DNA from: Lachnospiraceae bacterium UBA1818
Lineage (GTDB): Bacteria; Bacillota; Clostridia; Lachnospirales; Lachnospiraceae
Length of the DNA: 51,151 nucleotides
NCBI GenBank assembly: GCA_904419285.1
Contig: CAJFQZ010000020.1
Coordinates: forward strand, 1-51,151
Direction of reading: 5' to 3'
Shown: positions 9,123 through 16,768 of the stretch, in pieces
Layout: every line of letters starts with the position of its first letter
How positions within the stretch are numbered: position 1 is the first letter of the stretch
Program-made: the position numbers and the translations under genes
The notes under the pieces: model-generated
Database searches by the model: none
Seen by the model: the letters and a program-made list of their open reading frames with translations, nothing else
Told to the model about the DNA's origin: nothing

Positions 9123-9826
9123 TCCAGCGCCATCCCGGTCAGCGCCTTCAGGAAGAGCGCACGTACGCTGTCCAGGTGGGTCTTGCTGACGGGGAGCGTC
9201 TCCCCGCTGTCAAGATAGACGGTGGTCCCGGCCAGCTTCTCCACGTGGTCGATGTTGACGACGGCGGTGCGGTGGCACTGGATAAACTGTACCGGGAGGC
9301 GGGCAGCCACCCGCTTGAGGGGCTCCGCCTGCCGGTATACACTGCCGGCAGTATGGATCTCCGTATACTGGTTGCTGCTTGTGAAATACAGAATTTCCTT
9401 GTACAGGACCCGGGTCATATCGCCGTAGTGCCGGCAGATGAAACAGGAAGCGGACAGACGGCGCGTCACATACTGCATGCAGGAATCAAGCTGTTCATAG
9501 CGAATGGGCTTGAGAAAATAGTTCAGGGCGCGGACATTATATCCCTCAAATACATACTCCTGATATGCGGTCAGAAATACGATCTCTCCCTCATAGCCCT
9601 GCTCCCTCATCCTGCGGGCGATCTCAATGCCGCTGCAGCCGCCCAGCTGGATATCCAGAAAAATGAGATCAAAGCCGGTCTCTTTTCCTGCGAGAAAGTC
9701 TTTCCCTGAGGAAAAGAGAGAAATCGACAGAACTACAGAGTTCTCATCCTGCCATTTGCGCAGCATTTCTTTGAGCAGTGAACTGTACTGTTCTTCATCT
9801 TCTAGAATACAAACATGAATCTTCAT
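9119..9826 (-). CDS. LytTR-family response regulator, orphaned from its kinase
   Basis: This 235-residue protein has a receiver domain with Asp58 in LIFLDIQLGG and the conserved Lys in NYFLKPI. A LytTR DNA-binding domain follows at about residues 130-230 (FTSSNQYTEIHT, FIQCHRTAVVNIDHVEKL). Proteins of this AgrA/LytR class activate promoters with paired short repeats, usually for bacteriocin, quorum-sensing or ABC-transporter genes. The ATG overlaps the TGA of the preceding kinase remnant (ATGA, 9823-9826), so it was the second gene of a kinase-regulator operon. That kinase gene now lacks most of its coding sequence and its promoter, so this regulator may be silent or constitutively unphosphorylated. 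The gene itself is complete. Confidence 0.9.
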   Translation of the reverse strand: MKIHVCILEDEEQYSSLLKEMLRKWQDENSVVLSISLFSSGKDFLAGKETGFDLIFLDIQLGGCSGIEIARRMREQGYEGEIVFLTAYQEYVFEGYNVRALNYFLKPIRYEQLDSCMQYVTRRLSASCFICRHYGDMTRVLYKEILYFTSSNQYTEIHTAGSVYRQAEPLKRVAARLPVQFIQCHRTAVVNIDHVEKLAGTTVYLDSGETLPVSKTHLDSVRALFLKALTGMALD

Positions 9827-10020
9827 ACGCTATTCCCGTCCTCAAGCGGCAGAAGCACACACAGGGTAAAGCGGTCTTTTTCCGGAAGAATTTTCAGAAA
9901 TCCTCCGGCTTTTTCCGCGATGTCGGCGATCCGCCTCAGCCCGATCCCGTGCTCCGCCTTATTTTCTTCTTTGGTCGTTGCAGGCATACCGTCTCCGTCC
10001 TGCAGATAAATGCCGTCGCT
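9823..10020 (-). pseudogene. C-terminal remnant of a GHKL-type sensor histidine kinase
   Basis: Only about 65 residues are recognisable. They contain ATTKEENKAEHGIGLRRI, the G2 region of an AgrC-type ATPase domain, and end KDRFTLCVLLPLEDG. The dimerisation domain, N-box and all membrane helices are absent. Reading upstream, family-like sequence stops near 10020, where sequence of a different gene on the other strand begins. The frame stays open to 10188, but that part is the antisense of the neighbouring fragment. The stop overlaps the start of the LytTR regulator, confirming that the two once formed an operon. The exact left edge is uncertain by some 20 bp. Confidence 0.75.
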
Positions 10021-10621
10021 TGTCCTGCTTCTGGGGATACGGATCTGGATGGTGAACCGTGGAATCGAGTCCCCTGAAGTGGTCCAGTTCGAGATGGGAG
10101 AAGAGGCGGAGATCGGCAGGAATATATTCAATGACAGAGTCGAAAATATGAACGGGTATTCCGTCACCGCAGAGTCGGCGCGCATCATGACATACGAGGA
10201 TTATCTGAAAAAATACGGCTACAACGAGGAAGAGGACGGCGTCCTTTTCGAGGAAGACAATATGCTGCGCCCGGAGATGATCTATGAGGTGGATATCCTG
10301 GTTAAGAATCATAACAAAGAGGACAATACGGGCTGCGGCATCTCTTACTCGGATTATAAGCTGACCGCTTCAGACTTCATGCTCTCCGTCAGCAGCCCGC
10401 TTTACTGGATCGCCAATGATATCGCAGAAGAGAACCAGAATCTGATGATGTCCTTCCGACTGAGACCGGAGTCTGAGATGCGGTTTCACCTGCCTTTCTA
10501 TTTTGCGCCGGGATCACCGGCAGAGTCTGTGAGCGAAGAGACGGTGAGAGACGCGGATCTGCAGCTGGTGCTGTCACTTTATCCGGAGCAGCGGCAGATT
10601 CGGATCGATGAGATGGAATAA
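10020..10621 (+). pseudogene. 5'-truncated secreted/membrane-anchored protein (DUF5028-like)
   Basis: About 200 residues read from the end of a hydrophobic anchor (LVLLLGIRIWMVNRG) into an extracytoplasmic domain (QFEMGEEAEIGRNIF, MRFHLPFYFAPGS). From memory this resembles DUF5028 proteins, found beside lipoprotein/ABC genes in Lachnospiraceae; that name is a low-certainty recall. The usual charged start and first half of the signal anchor are missing. The only nearby ATG (10010) has no ribosome binding site and lies in or before the junction with the kinase remnant. The 3' end is intact. It was probably the first gene of the ABC operon that follows. An alternative is a functional protein with a short anchor starting at 10010. 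Confidence 0.6.
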
Positions 10622-10652
10622 ATTGTGCTATATGACGAAAAGAAAAGTGATA

Positions 10653-10681
10653 TTGACACATATATATGCAAAATATATAAT
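10653..10681 (+). promoter_or_regulatory. Consensus sigma-A promoter of the lipoprotein/ABC-2 operon
   Basis: TTGACA (10653-10658), a 17-bp spacer and TATAAT (10676-10681) match the consensus exactly. Transcription should begin near 10688, about 117 nt upstream of the lipoprotein start, and runs into an intrinsic terminator before the gene. Confidence 0.88.
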
Positions 10682-10687
10682 AAAAAT

Positions 10688-10788
10688 ATATTTAGAATTA
10701 AAAACAGCATTAACCGGTATCATCTATTCCGGGGCGACTGAGAAATAAGAGTCAAAGGCTGCAGGAATAGTCTCCTGCAGCCTTTTTT
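10688..10788 (+). promoter_or_regulatory. Attenuator-like leader RNA of the ABC-2 operon
   Basis: The 100-nt leader between promoter and gene can fold in two exclusive ways. In one, the terminator at 10757-10788 forms, together with a CCGG/CCGG hairpin (10714-10717 with 10729-10732). In the other, CTATTCC (10724-10730) pairs with GGAATAG (10764-10770), a perfect 7-bp match that breaks both the first hairpin and the upstream arm of the terminator. A small GACT/AGTC hairpin (10736-10739 with 10750-10753) lies between. This is the layout of an attenuator or riboswitch. It matches no riboswitch class I recognise, and the ligand or factor is unknown. Confidence 0.5.
10757..10788 (+). terminator. 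Intrinsic terminator directly before a ribosome binding site
   Basis: GGCTGCAGGA (10757-10766) pairs perfectly with TCCTGCAGCC (10773-10782) around a 6-nt loop and is followed by six T. The ribosome binding site GGAGGGG starts 3 nt after the T-run, so only read-through transcripts express the operon. Confidence 0.9.
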
Positions 10789-10804
10789 GAGGAGGGGATA
10801 TATT

Positions 10805-12058
10805 ATGAAATCAAAGTTGGCAGGAGCTTTGCTCATGCTGTTTATCTTTGTTCTTTCAGGATGTTCACCTCGGGAGGAGCAGCTCCCTGACACCTATGTC
10901 GACGGGAGTGATTATCAGTATATGTATACAAGAGACGCGTCCAATTTCCCTAATTTCCAAAAAGGAGATAACGGTTACTACCTGTTGTGGAATGATTTTA
11001 TCTATTTTTTTGATGAGGAGGATGAACTCATCGTTCCCCTGTGCAGCAAGCCGGACTGCCTGCACGATAAAGAGACAGCTCAGGAAAAACGGGAGTCCTG
11101 TAATGCGTATGCATCGACATTTACCAGTACTGGACTTGCCTATTGTAATGGAGACCTGTACTATGTTGACACTGATAATAGTTCCCATTTTCCCACCTTA
11201 TATCAATATATGTCGGATGGTTCGGGCAGAAAGAAACTGTATGAATGGACGGAAGAGGGATTTATGCCTACACAGTGGATCGTCCACAGAGATGTACTCT
11301 ATTATACACTGCAGTCTTATTATACAGATGAAGAAGAAATAGACCAGTTTCTGGCATTTTATGCACTTCCTCTAACAGGAAAGGACAGATTAAAGCCAGA
11401 ACAGATCTATTTTCCGGAAGAAGAAATGGAAACGATTGTACTTGGAAATCCTGTGGCTTATGGAAATTATGTATATTTTCTTGAAGCCGGTAATCAGAAA
11501 AAGGGGGATGAGCAGGTTTCTTCATACATAAAAACTCATGTATATAATATTCAGACAGGGAAAATCAGCGAAATCAGAGTTCCGGGGCAGACGGATGATC
11601 AATGGATTGGAAAAGTGGAATTCTGGCAGGATAAAATCGTTTTTTTATTATATGACTCTGAAAAGGGGGATTCTGGCGAAGGATTTTATTATATCGCGGA
11701 TTTAGACGGATCAGATGCGGAAATTCTTTTCAATACGGATCATCAGATTTACAACATATACGGAGATGGGAAATATCTTTATCAGTCAAATGCAGAAAAT
11801 TATGAAATGTCAGAGGATGCAGACCCGAAAATGTATCATGTTTATGATGAAAATCTCAACGAGATAGATACTTTTACTACTGATGATACGTTTAATTTTG
11901 ATTTTCCGATCGGAAGTGAAGACAGAGCGTACTGTATCTATTATAAGGAAAGCGGGGAATGGGGAATCGAATACTGGGACAAGAGTGTGATCGGCAGCCT
12001 GAACGGATCGGAAATAGAGTTTACGCTTATTCCATATGAGGGATCGATACAGGACTAG
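10805..12058 (+). CDS. Lipoprotein, beta-propeller-like, of an ABC-2 operon
   Basis: This 417-residue protein has a lipoprotein signal peptide (MKSKLAGALLMLFIFVLSGC), so it should be anchored outside the membrane. The mature part contains CSKPDCLHD, a cysteine motif shared by a family of Lachnospiraceae lipoproteins found with ABC-2 transporters. Repeated Tyr/Asp-rich strands (YYLLWNDFIYFF, YGNYVYFLEAG, GDGKYLYQS) resemble DUF5050-type propeller blades. The ATG at 10805 is preferred, with GGAGGGG at 10791-10797; a TTG at 10787 lies in the T-run of the terminator and is unlikely. The permease gene follows after 19 nt and the ATPase gene after that, suggesting a sensing or substrate-handling subunit. 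Substrate unknown. Confidence 0.85.
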   Translation: MKSKLAGALLMLFIFVLSGCSPREEQLPDTYVDGSDYQYMYTRDASNFPNFQKGDNGYYLLWNDFIYFFDEEDELIVPLCSKPDCLHDKETAQEKRESCNAYASTFTSTGLAYCNGDLYYVDTDNSSHFPTLYQYMSDGSGRKKLYEWTEEGFMPTQWIVHRDVLYYTLQSYYTDEEEIDQFLAFYALPLTGKDRLKPEQIYFPEEEMETIVLGNPVAYGNYVYFLEAGNQKKGDEQVSSYIKTHVYNIQTGKISEIRVPGQTDDQWIGKVEFWQDKIVFLLYDSEKGDSGEGFYYIADLDGSDAEILFNTDHQIYNIYGDGKYLYQSNAENYEMSEDADPKMYHVYDENLNEIDTFTTDDTFNFDFPIGSEDRAYCIYYKESGEWGIEYWDKSVIGSLNGSEIEFTLIPYEGSIQD

Positions 12059-12077
12059 AGGATACGGAGGGGGACAA

Positions 12078-14144
12078 ATGAGGTGCCTGAAGTATGAGTT
12101 TATCAAATTAGGGAAAAAGGGAACGTTCCTCGTCCTGTCGCTTCTTCTGCTGGCGGGAAACGTTCTTGCGATATATCTGTCGGAGCGGATGACGGCTGCG
12201 TTTGACCTTGTCTTCGAACAGAGGGAAAGTTACGAGGCATTTCTTGACGGAGATGCCTCGGCTGATATTAACGACTTTTACAGCCAGGATATTTCTGCAC
12301 AGGAATTTTATCTTGCCTCTTATCCTGAGTTTATTACCGGGATGGAGGACCGGATCGGTCAGATGTCAGTCTTTGCGGATGAGGGGAGTTATACTTACCG
12401 GAATATGCTTAAGACGAACAGAGACTTTGAGAAGTTTTCTGACGTCACGCTGAAGGCAGACAACTGTTTTGGGATACGCGCCTTCGCGCGCAGCCAGACA
12501 GGCATTCTGTTCGTTCTGGTCTTCCTTGCTGTCCTTACCTATTATGTCATATTCTATGAGCGGGATAAGAATCTGCTGCTCCTGGTCAAGGGGACGCGGC
12601 GGGGGCGTGTGCCGACAGCCGCATCGAAGGCGGCAGTAGTGATCCTGACAGCAGGAATCTACACCGTGGTGCAGGAGAGCCTGGCGGTCCTTCTGATCGG
12701 TTTTCTGTACGGCTACGGGGACACAGGAAGGCTGATCCAGTCAGTGTCTGAGTTTCGCAACTGCACCTATATGATGACTGTGGGCGAGGCTCTGGCTGTT
12801 GTCATCCTGATCCGTGCTGTGACCGCTATGCTCTCTGCATGTATTTTCTTCTGCGTGGCAATGTCGGTCAAAAATGAAATGGCAGCGGCTTTCTTTTCTG
12901 CCGGAATCTTCGGCGCATTTTTTCTCGCAAGGCAGATGCTTTCAGTCAGCGGGCGTCTGGATTGGCTCGTCTGTGTCAATCCGTTCTATTGCTGGGACAT
13001 GAAGAGCATGCTCGGTGAATACCACAATCTGAATCTTGCAGGTCAGCCCGTTGGAAAAGATATTTGTATGATCCTTGTGGCTGTGGTGATCGTTCTGATC
13101 CTGCCGGCGGCAGGTGTTCTTGTCTATTCTAAGACATGCCAGATACGGTCTGACAGCCGTCTGGAATGGGCGGTGCAGAAGCTCAGGCAGAGGCTGGGAT
13201 TCTTAAATTGCAGGATAAGCCTTCTTTACTATGAGTTCTATAAAATGCTGATCCAGCAGAAGAAGATCATCCTGCTGGCGCTGCTTGTGATCATAGGCGT
13301 CCGTGAATCCGCGGCGGTATTCGGAACGCAGTATTATTCTTCTGCAGAGGCTGTTTCTTATCATTATTACATGAATCAGTATCAGGGGAGAATCACAGAT
13401 CAGATCCTGGATCAGATCAGCGAAGAAGAGGCATATCTCAATTCTATTGCAGAAGAGCTGACGGCATTGGAGGAGGATCCGTCGGGGGAGAACTATGTCA
13501 GAAAGTCCGTGCTCGAGGTGGAATTGCAGCGTAAAGAGCAGGGATTCCAGAGAGTTTTGATGCAGCTGGAAGCGCTTGAACAAAAAGGCGGGGATCTGCA
13601 TGACAAGTATCTTGTCGATGAATTAGCCTATAATGATCTGTGGAATGATACAGAGGGGGATGTCACCCGATGGATGGTCGGTGCAGTGCTCCTTGTCTTT
13701 TTCATAAGCGGGATCTATACAATGGATGAAAAGAGGAAAATGACAGGGCTGCTGCGGTCTGCCCGTCTCGGACGGGAGAAGCTGGAAAGAAGCCGGTGTA
13801 TCTGCGCAGTCCTGTGCACGCTGCTCGTGTATGTATGCATGGAGCTCCCGGTGTTCCTTGAATACTGTCGTGCAGGGCTGTTCCTCACTGCGGGATGCAG
13901 TCTTCTGGATTTTACACTGCGGAGCTTTCATACTGATCTTGCGCTGGGGCTGTTCGCAGCGGCGGTATTCATCCTCAAGGCTGCTGCGTATGGAGTGGTC
14001 TGCCTTGCAGGGCTTCAAGTGTCGAAAGCGCTGAAGAATGAACTGCCGGTCCTTCTCACGTGTTCAGGCGCTGTTCTGGTTATCGCTGCGGTGCTGTATC
14101 GGTTTTCCATGGATATAGAGATGATGCTGCTGTACATTTTGTAA
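12078..14144 (+). CDS. ABC-2-type permease, two half-transporters in one chain
   Basis: This is a 688-residue polytopic membrane protein. It reads as two similar halves: each opens with a short cytoplasmic lead and helix (LKYEFIKLGKKGTFLVLSLL at residue 3; LLYYEFYKMLIQQKKIILLA near 385), then an extracytoplasmic loop, then four to five helices. The arrangement suggests an internal duplication that supplies both transmembrane halves of an ABC-2 exporter in one chain. The second loop has a heptad-like Glu/Gln-rich stretch (about residues 450-510). The ATG at 12078 follows GGAGGGGG at 12066-12073; upstream codons in frame overlap the lipoprotein gene. It pairs with the ATPase encoded 11 nt downstream. 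Substrate unknown. Confidence 0.82.
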   Translation: MRCLKYEFIKLGKKGTFLVLSLLLLAGNVLAIYLSERMTAAFDLVFEQRESYEAFLDGDASADINDFYSQDISAQEFYLASYPEFITGMEDRIGQMSVFADEGSYTYRNMLKTNRDFEKFSDVTLKADNCFGIRAFARSQTGILFVLVFLAVLTYYVIFYERDKNLLLLVKGTRRGRVPTAASKAAVVILTAGIYTVVQESLAVLLIGFLYGYGDTGRLIQSVSEFRNCTYMMTVGEALAVVILIRAVTAMLSACIFFCVAMSVKNEMAAAFFSAGIFGAFFLARQMLSVSGRLDWLVCVNPFYCWDMKSMLGEYHNLNLAGQPVGKDICMILVAVVIVLILPAAGVLVYSKTCQIRSDSRLEWAVQKLRQRLGFLNCRISLLYYEFYKMLIQQKKIILLALLVIIGVRESAAVFGTQYYSSAEAVSYHYYMNQYQGRITDQILDQISEEEAYLNSIAEELTALEEDPSGENYVRKSVLEVELQRKEQGFQRVLMQLEALEQKGGDLHDKYLVDELAYNDLWNDTEGDVTRWMVGAVLLVFFISGIYTMDEKRKMTGLLRSARLGREKLERSRCICAVLCTLLVYVCMELPVFLEYCRAGLFLTAGCSLLDFTLRSFHTDLALGLFAAAVFILKAAAYGVVCLAGLQVSKALKNELPVLLTCSGAVLVIAAVLYRFSMDIEMMLLYIL

Positions 14145-14155
14145 GGAGGGGCGAG

Positions 14156-15025
14156 ATGGAACTGAGGCTTGAGAAGATACAGAAGAGTTATAATAAAGGC
14201 AGGACTTATGCGGTCAAAGACTTTACGATGAGTTTTACAGCCGGAGTCTACGGGCTGCTCGGCCCGAACGGAGCAGGGAAGAGCACGCTGATGAATATGA
14301 TCACGGATAACCTTAAGGCAGATGAAGGAGAGATCCTTCTTGACGGCAGAGAGATCCATTTGCTCGGCGCCGACTACAGAGGGCTCCTCGGCTATATGCC
14401 GCAACAGCAGGGACTGTATGATGATTTTACGGGAGAACGGTTCCTGTGGTACATGGCTGCCCTGAAAGGGCTGAAGAAGAGAGAGGCGAAAGAGACGATT
14501 GAAAATATGCTGGAGCTTGTGAATCTGAAGGATGACAGATATAAGAAGCTGAAATCCTACTCCGGCGGTATGAAGCAGCGTATCCTGATCGCGCAGGCGC
14601 TGCTGAACGATCCGAAGATCCTGATCATGGATGAGCCGACAGCGGGGCTGGATCCTAAGGAGCGGATCCGGATCCGCAACTTTATCAGCGAGATCTCGAA
14701 GGACAAGATTGTTCTGCTCGCGACACATGTTGTGTCGGATGTGGAATATATATCCAAAGAGATCCTCATCATGAAGGAGGGAAGGATTCTCCGTCACGGG
14801 ACGCCCGGAGAGCTGCTGCGCAGCATGGAGCACATGGTGTTCGAGGTGCTGGTCAGTGAAGAAGAGCAGGAATACTATGAGAAGAATGGATATAAGACTT
14901 CAAATATCATGCTGACGTCCGACCGGGTGTGCATGCGGATCGTATCGGAAGAAAAGCCGGCGGCAGGGGAGGTCAGAGAAGTGCGTCCGAACCTTGAAGA
15001 TCTGTATCTGTATCTGGTAGAATAG
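14156..15025 (+). CDS. ABC transporter ATP-binding protein (ABC-2 exporter type)
   Basis: This 289-residue ATPase has Walker A GPNGAGKST, a CcmA/NatA-like Q-loop region (YMPQQQGLYDDF), signature YSGGMKQR and Walker B ILIMDEPTAGLDP, with the H-loop in LLATHVV. About 60 residues after the nucleotide-binding domain form the accessory tail common in exporters of this class. The ATG at 14156 has AAGGAGGG at 14143-14150; an upstream in-frame ATG at 14060 lies inside the permease gene. With the preceding lipoprotein and fused permease it makes a complete export system. Confidence 0.94.
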   Translation: MELRLEKIQKSYNKGRTYAVKDFTMSFTAGVYGLLGPNGAGKSTLMNMITDNLKADEGEILLDGREIHLLGADYRGLLGYMPQQQGLYDDFTGERFLWYMAALKGLKKREAKETIENMLELVNLKDDRYKKLKSYSGGMKQRILIAQALLNDPKILIMDEPTAGLDPKERIRIRNFISEISKDKIVLLATHVVSDVEYISKEILIMKEGRILRHGTPGELLRSMEHMVFEVLVSEEEQEYYEKNGYKTSNIMLTSDRVCMRIVSEEKPAAGEVREVRPNLEDLYLYLVE

Positions 15026-15040
15026 CCTGGGAGGCAGAAG

Positions 15041-15799
15041 ATGACAGAAAGAAACGACATAAAACTCCATTATGAGGAGAAGGGCGCCGGAACCCCGCTC
15101 ATTCTTCTTCACGGAAACGGGGAGGACGGCAGCTATTTTGTCCATCAGATGGATTATTTTTCGGAACGATACCGTGTGATCGCCCTCGACACCAGAGGGC
15201 ATGGAAAGTCGCCGAGAGGAGAAAAGCCCTTCACGATCCGGCAGTTTGCGGAGGACCTGCGCGCCTTCCTGGATGAGCAGGGAATCGAAAGGGCAGACCT
15301 TCTGGGATTCTCCGACGGCGGGAATATCGCGCTGATCTTTGCGATGCGGTACCCGCAGCGGGTGGGCCGCCTTGTGCTCAACGGGGCGAATCTGTACAGC
15401 GCAGGCGTGAAGCCGTCGGTGCAGATCCCGATCATCCTGGGATACAGGATCACTTCTTTCCTTGCCGGCCGTAAGAAGGCAGGCGGGAAGAAAAAGGGGA
15501 ACCGGGAAACGGCGAGGAAGGCGGAGCTTCTCGGACTGATGGTGAACGATCCTGATATCCGGCCGGAAGAACTCTTTGAGAACAGAGATCCGGAGTTTAT
15601 CCGGATCCCGAAGCTGGTGATCGCGGGGGACCGGGATATGATCAAGGATGAGCACACAAGGCTTATCTACGCCAGTCTTCCGAACGCGCAGCTCCGTGTG
15701 ATGAAGGGAAGCCATTTTATCGCAAAGGAGAGCCCGGATGAGTTCAACCGGATCGTGGGTGAGTTTCTGAACGACGCAAAAACAGGAGGGTCTGCGTGA
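15041..15799 (+). CDS. Alpha/beta-fold hydrolase
   Basis: This 252-residue cytoplasmic hydrolase has the oxyanion-side motif LLHGNGEDG and the nucleophile elbow GFSDGG with Ser91. The acid is probably in VIAGDRDMI, and the catalytic His in MKGSHFIAKESPDEF. TRGHGKS is typical of esterase/peptidase-like members. The substrate cannot be inferred. It starts 15 nt after the ABC ATPase and may share its transcript. Its last codons form one arm of the hairpin that terminates the convergent proB gene, and its stop codon is in the loop. Confidence 0.88.
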   Translation: MTERNDIKLHYEEKGAGTPLILLHGNGEDGSYFVHQMDYFSERYRVIALDTRGHGKSPRGEKPFTIRQFAEDLRAFLDEQGIERADLLGFSDGGNIALIFAMRYPQRVGRLVLNGANLYSAGVKPSVQIPIILGYRITSFLAGRKKAGGKKKGNRETARKAELLGLMVNDPDIRPEELFENRDPEFIRIPKLVIAGDRDMIKDEHTRLIYASLPNAQLRVMKGSHFIAKESPDEFNRIVGEFLNDAKTGGSA

Positions 15800-15814
15800 A
15801 AAGCAGACCCTCCT
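15784..15814 (-). terminator. Terminator for proB, made from the end of the hydrolase gene
   Basis: A perfect 12-bp stem, AGGAGGGTCTGC (15784-15795) with GCAGACCCTCCT (15803-15814), has a 7-nt loop. On the minus strand it is followed by GTTTTTG, so it acts mainly on proB. On the plus strand there is no U-run, but the hairpin sits at the hydrolase stop codon. Confidence 0.85.
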
Positions 15815-15842
15815 GCTGTGCTGATATGCTGTCGTGCCGGTC

Positions 15843-16640
15843 TTATATCTTTCCGGTGAACAGTGTCCCGGCTTTCCCGCCCTTTACGATATCATAGAGA
15901 GCTTCCGGGCGCTTGCCGTTGGTGACGATGGTGTCGATCCCGTTAGATGTGGCAAGCTGCGCTGCCTGAAGCTTCGTGCGCATCCCGCCGGTGCCGCGGC
16001 GGCTTCCCGCTCCCCCGGCGAGGGAGTAGACGCTCTCGTCGATCTCATCGATCTGCTCGATCAGCTTTGCATTCGGGTGGAGGCGGGGATCGCTGTCATA
16101 GAATCCGTCGATATCGGACAGGATCACCAGCTTCTTTGCCCGGCAGAGAACTGCCACGACGGAAGAGAGCATGTCGTTGTCGCCGAAGAGACGGTCCTCG
16201 GACTCGATCTCTGTGTAGCTCACGGAGTCGTTCTCATTGACGATGGGGATGACGCCCATCTCGAGGAGGGCGTTGAAGGTGTTCGTCAAGTTCTCCTTCT
16301 TTTCCTCCTGCTCGATGTCCTCTGCGTTCAGGAGGATCTGAGCCACGGTCTTGTCATAATCCCCGAAAAACTTGTCGTACAGATACATCAGGCTGCACTG
16401 CCCGACGGCGGCTGCGGCCTGTTTCATTCTCATGCTGTCCGGTCTGGCATGCATGTTCAGCTTGTTCCTTCCCACAGCGATGGCGCCGGATGATACTAAG
16501 ATCACCTCATATCCCATATTGTGGATGTCCGCCAGCGTGCAGACGAGGCGGTCTGTGGCGCGCAGATCGCTCTTCCCTGAGTCGTTTGTGAGGGTGGACG
16601 TCCCTACTTTTACTACGATCCTGTTATTATAAAGTCCCAT
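15843..16640 (-). CDS. proB: Glutamate 5-kinase
   Basis: This 265-residue enzyme phosphorylates L-glutamate, the first step of proline synthesis. The amino-acid-kinase core is complete: RIVVKVGTSTL at the start, ILVSSGAIAVGR, PIVNENDSVS, FGDNDMLSS and GGMRTKLQAA. The C-terminal PUA domain of longer ProB proteins is absent, as is usual in Clostridia. The ATG at 16640 is preceded by AAAGGAG (minus strand, 16647-16653); an upstream in-frame ATG at 16679 has no such site. proA is not adjacent here. It is divergent from a LysR regulator gene, with 128 bp between them. Confidence 0.95.
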   Translation of the reverse strand: MGLYNNRIVVKVGTSTLTNDSGKSDLRATDRLVCTLADIHNMGYEVILVSSGAIAVGRNKLNMHARPDSMRMKQAAAAVGQCSLMYLYDKFFGDYDKTVAQILLNAEDIEQEEKKENLTNTFNALLEMGVIPIVNENDSVSYTEIESEDRLFGDNDMLSSVVAVLCRAKKLVILSDIDGFYDSDPRLHPNAKLIEQIDEIDESVYSLAGGAGSRRGTGGMRTKLQAAQLATSNGIDTIVTNGKRPEALYDIVKGGKAGTLFTGKI

Positions 16641-16722
16641 GATAGTCTCCTTTGATATTTTTCTTCTTGAATCACTCACTCTGTTATCGTATCATAGAGT
16701 AATAAATTACAAAAGCGAATAT

Positions 16723-16743
16723 TTATCATAATTAACATGATAA
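16723..16743. promoter_or_regulatory. Palindromic LysR-type operator candidate
   Basis: A perfect inverted repeat, TTATCAT (16723-16729) and ATGATAA (16737-16743), has a 7-bp centre. It lies between proB and the LysR gene, about 25 bp before the LysR start, where LysR proteins usually bind for autoregulation. Which regulator binds is inference. Confidence 0.45.
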
Positions 16744-16768
16744 TTAGTCATAGAAAGGAGCGGTAAAC

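Noticed and set aside
10010-10621. The DUF5028-like fragment as a complete gene starting at ATG 10010
   Set aside because: No ribosome binding site, and the N-terminal charged region and first part of the anchor are missing. Kept as a possible alternative in the feature entry.
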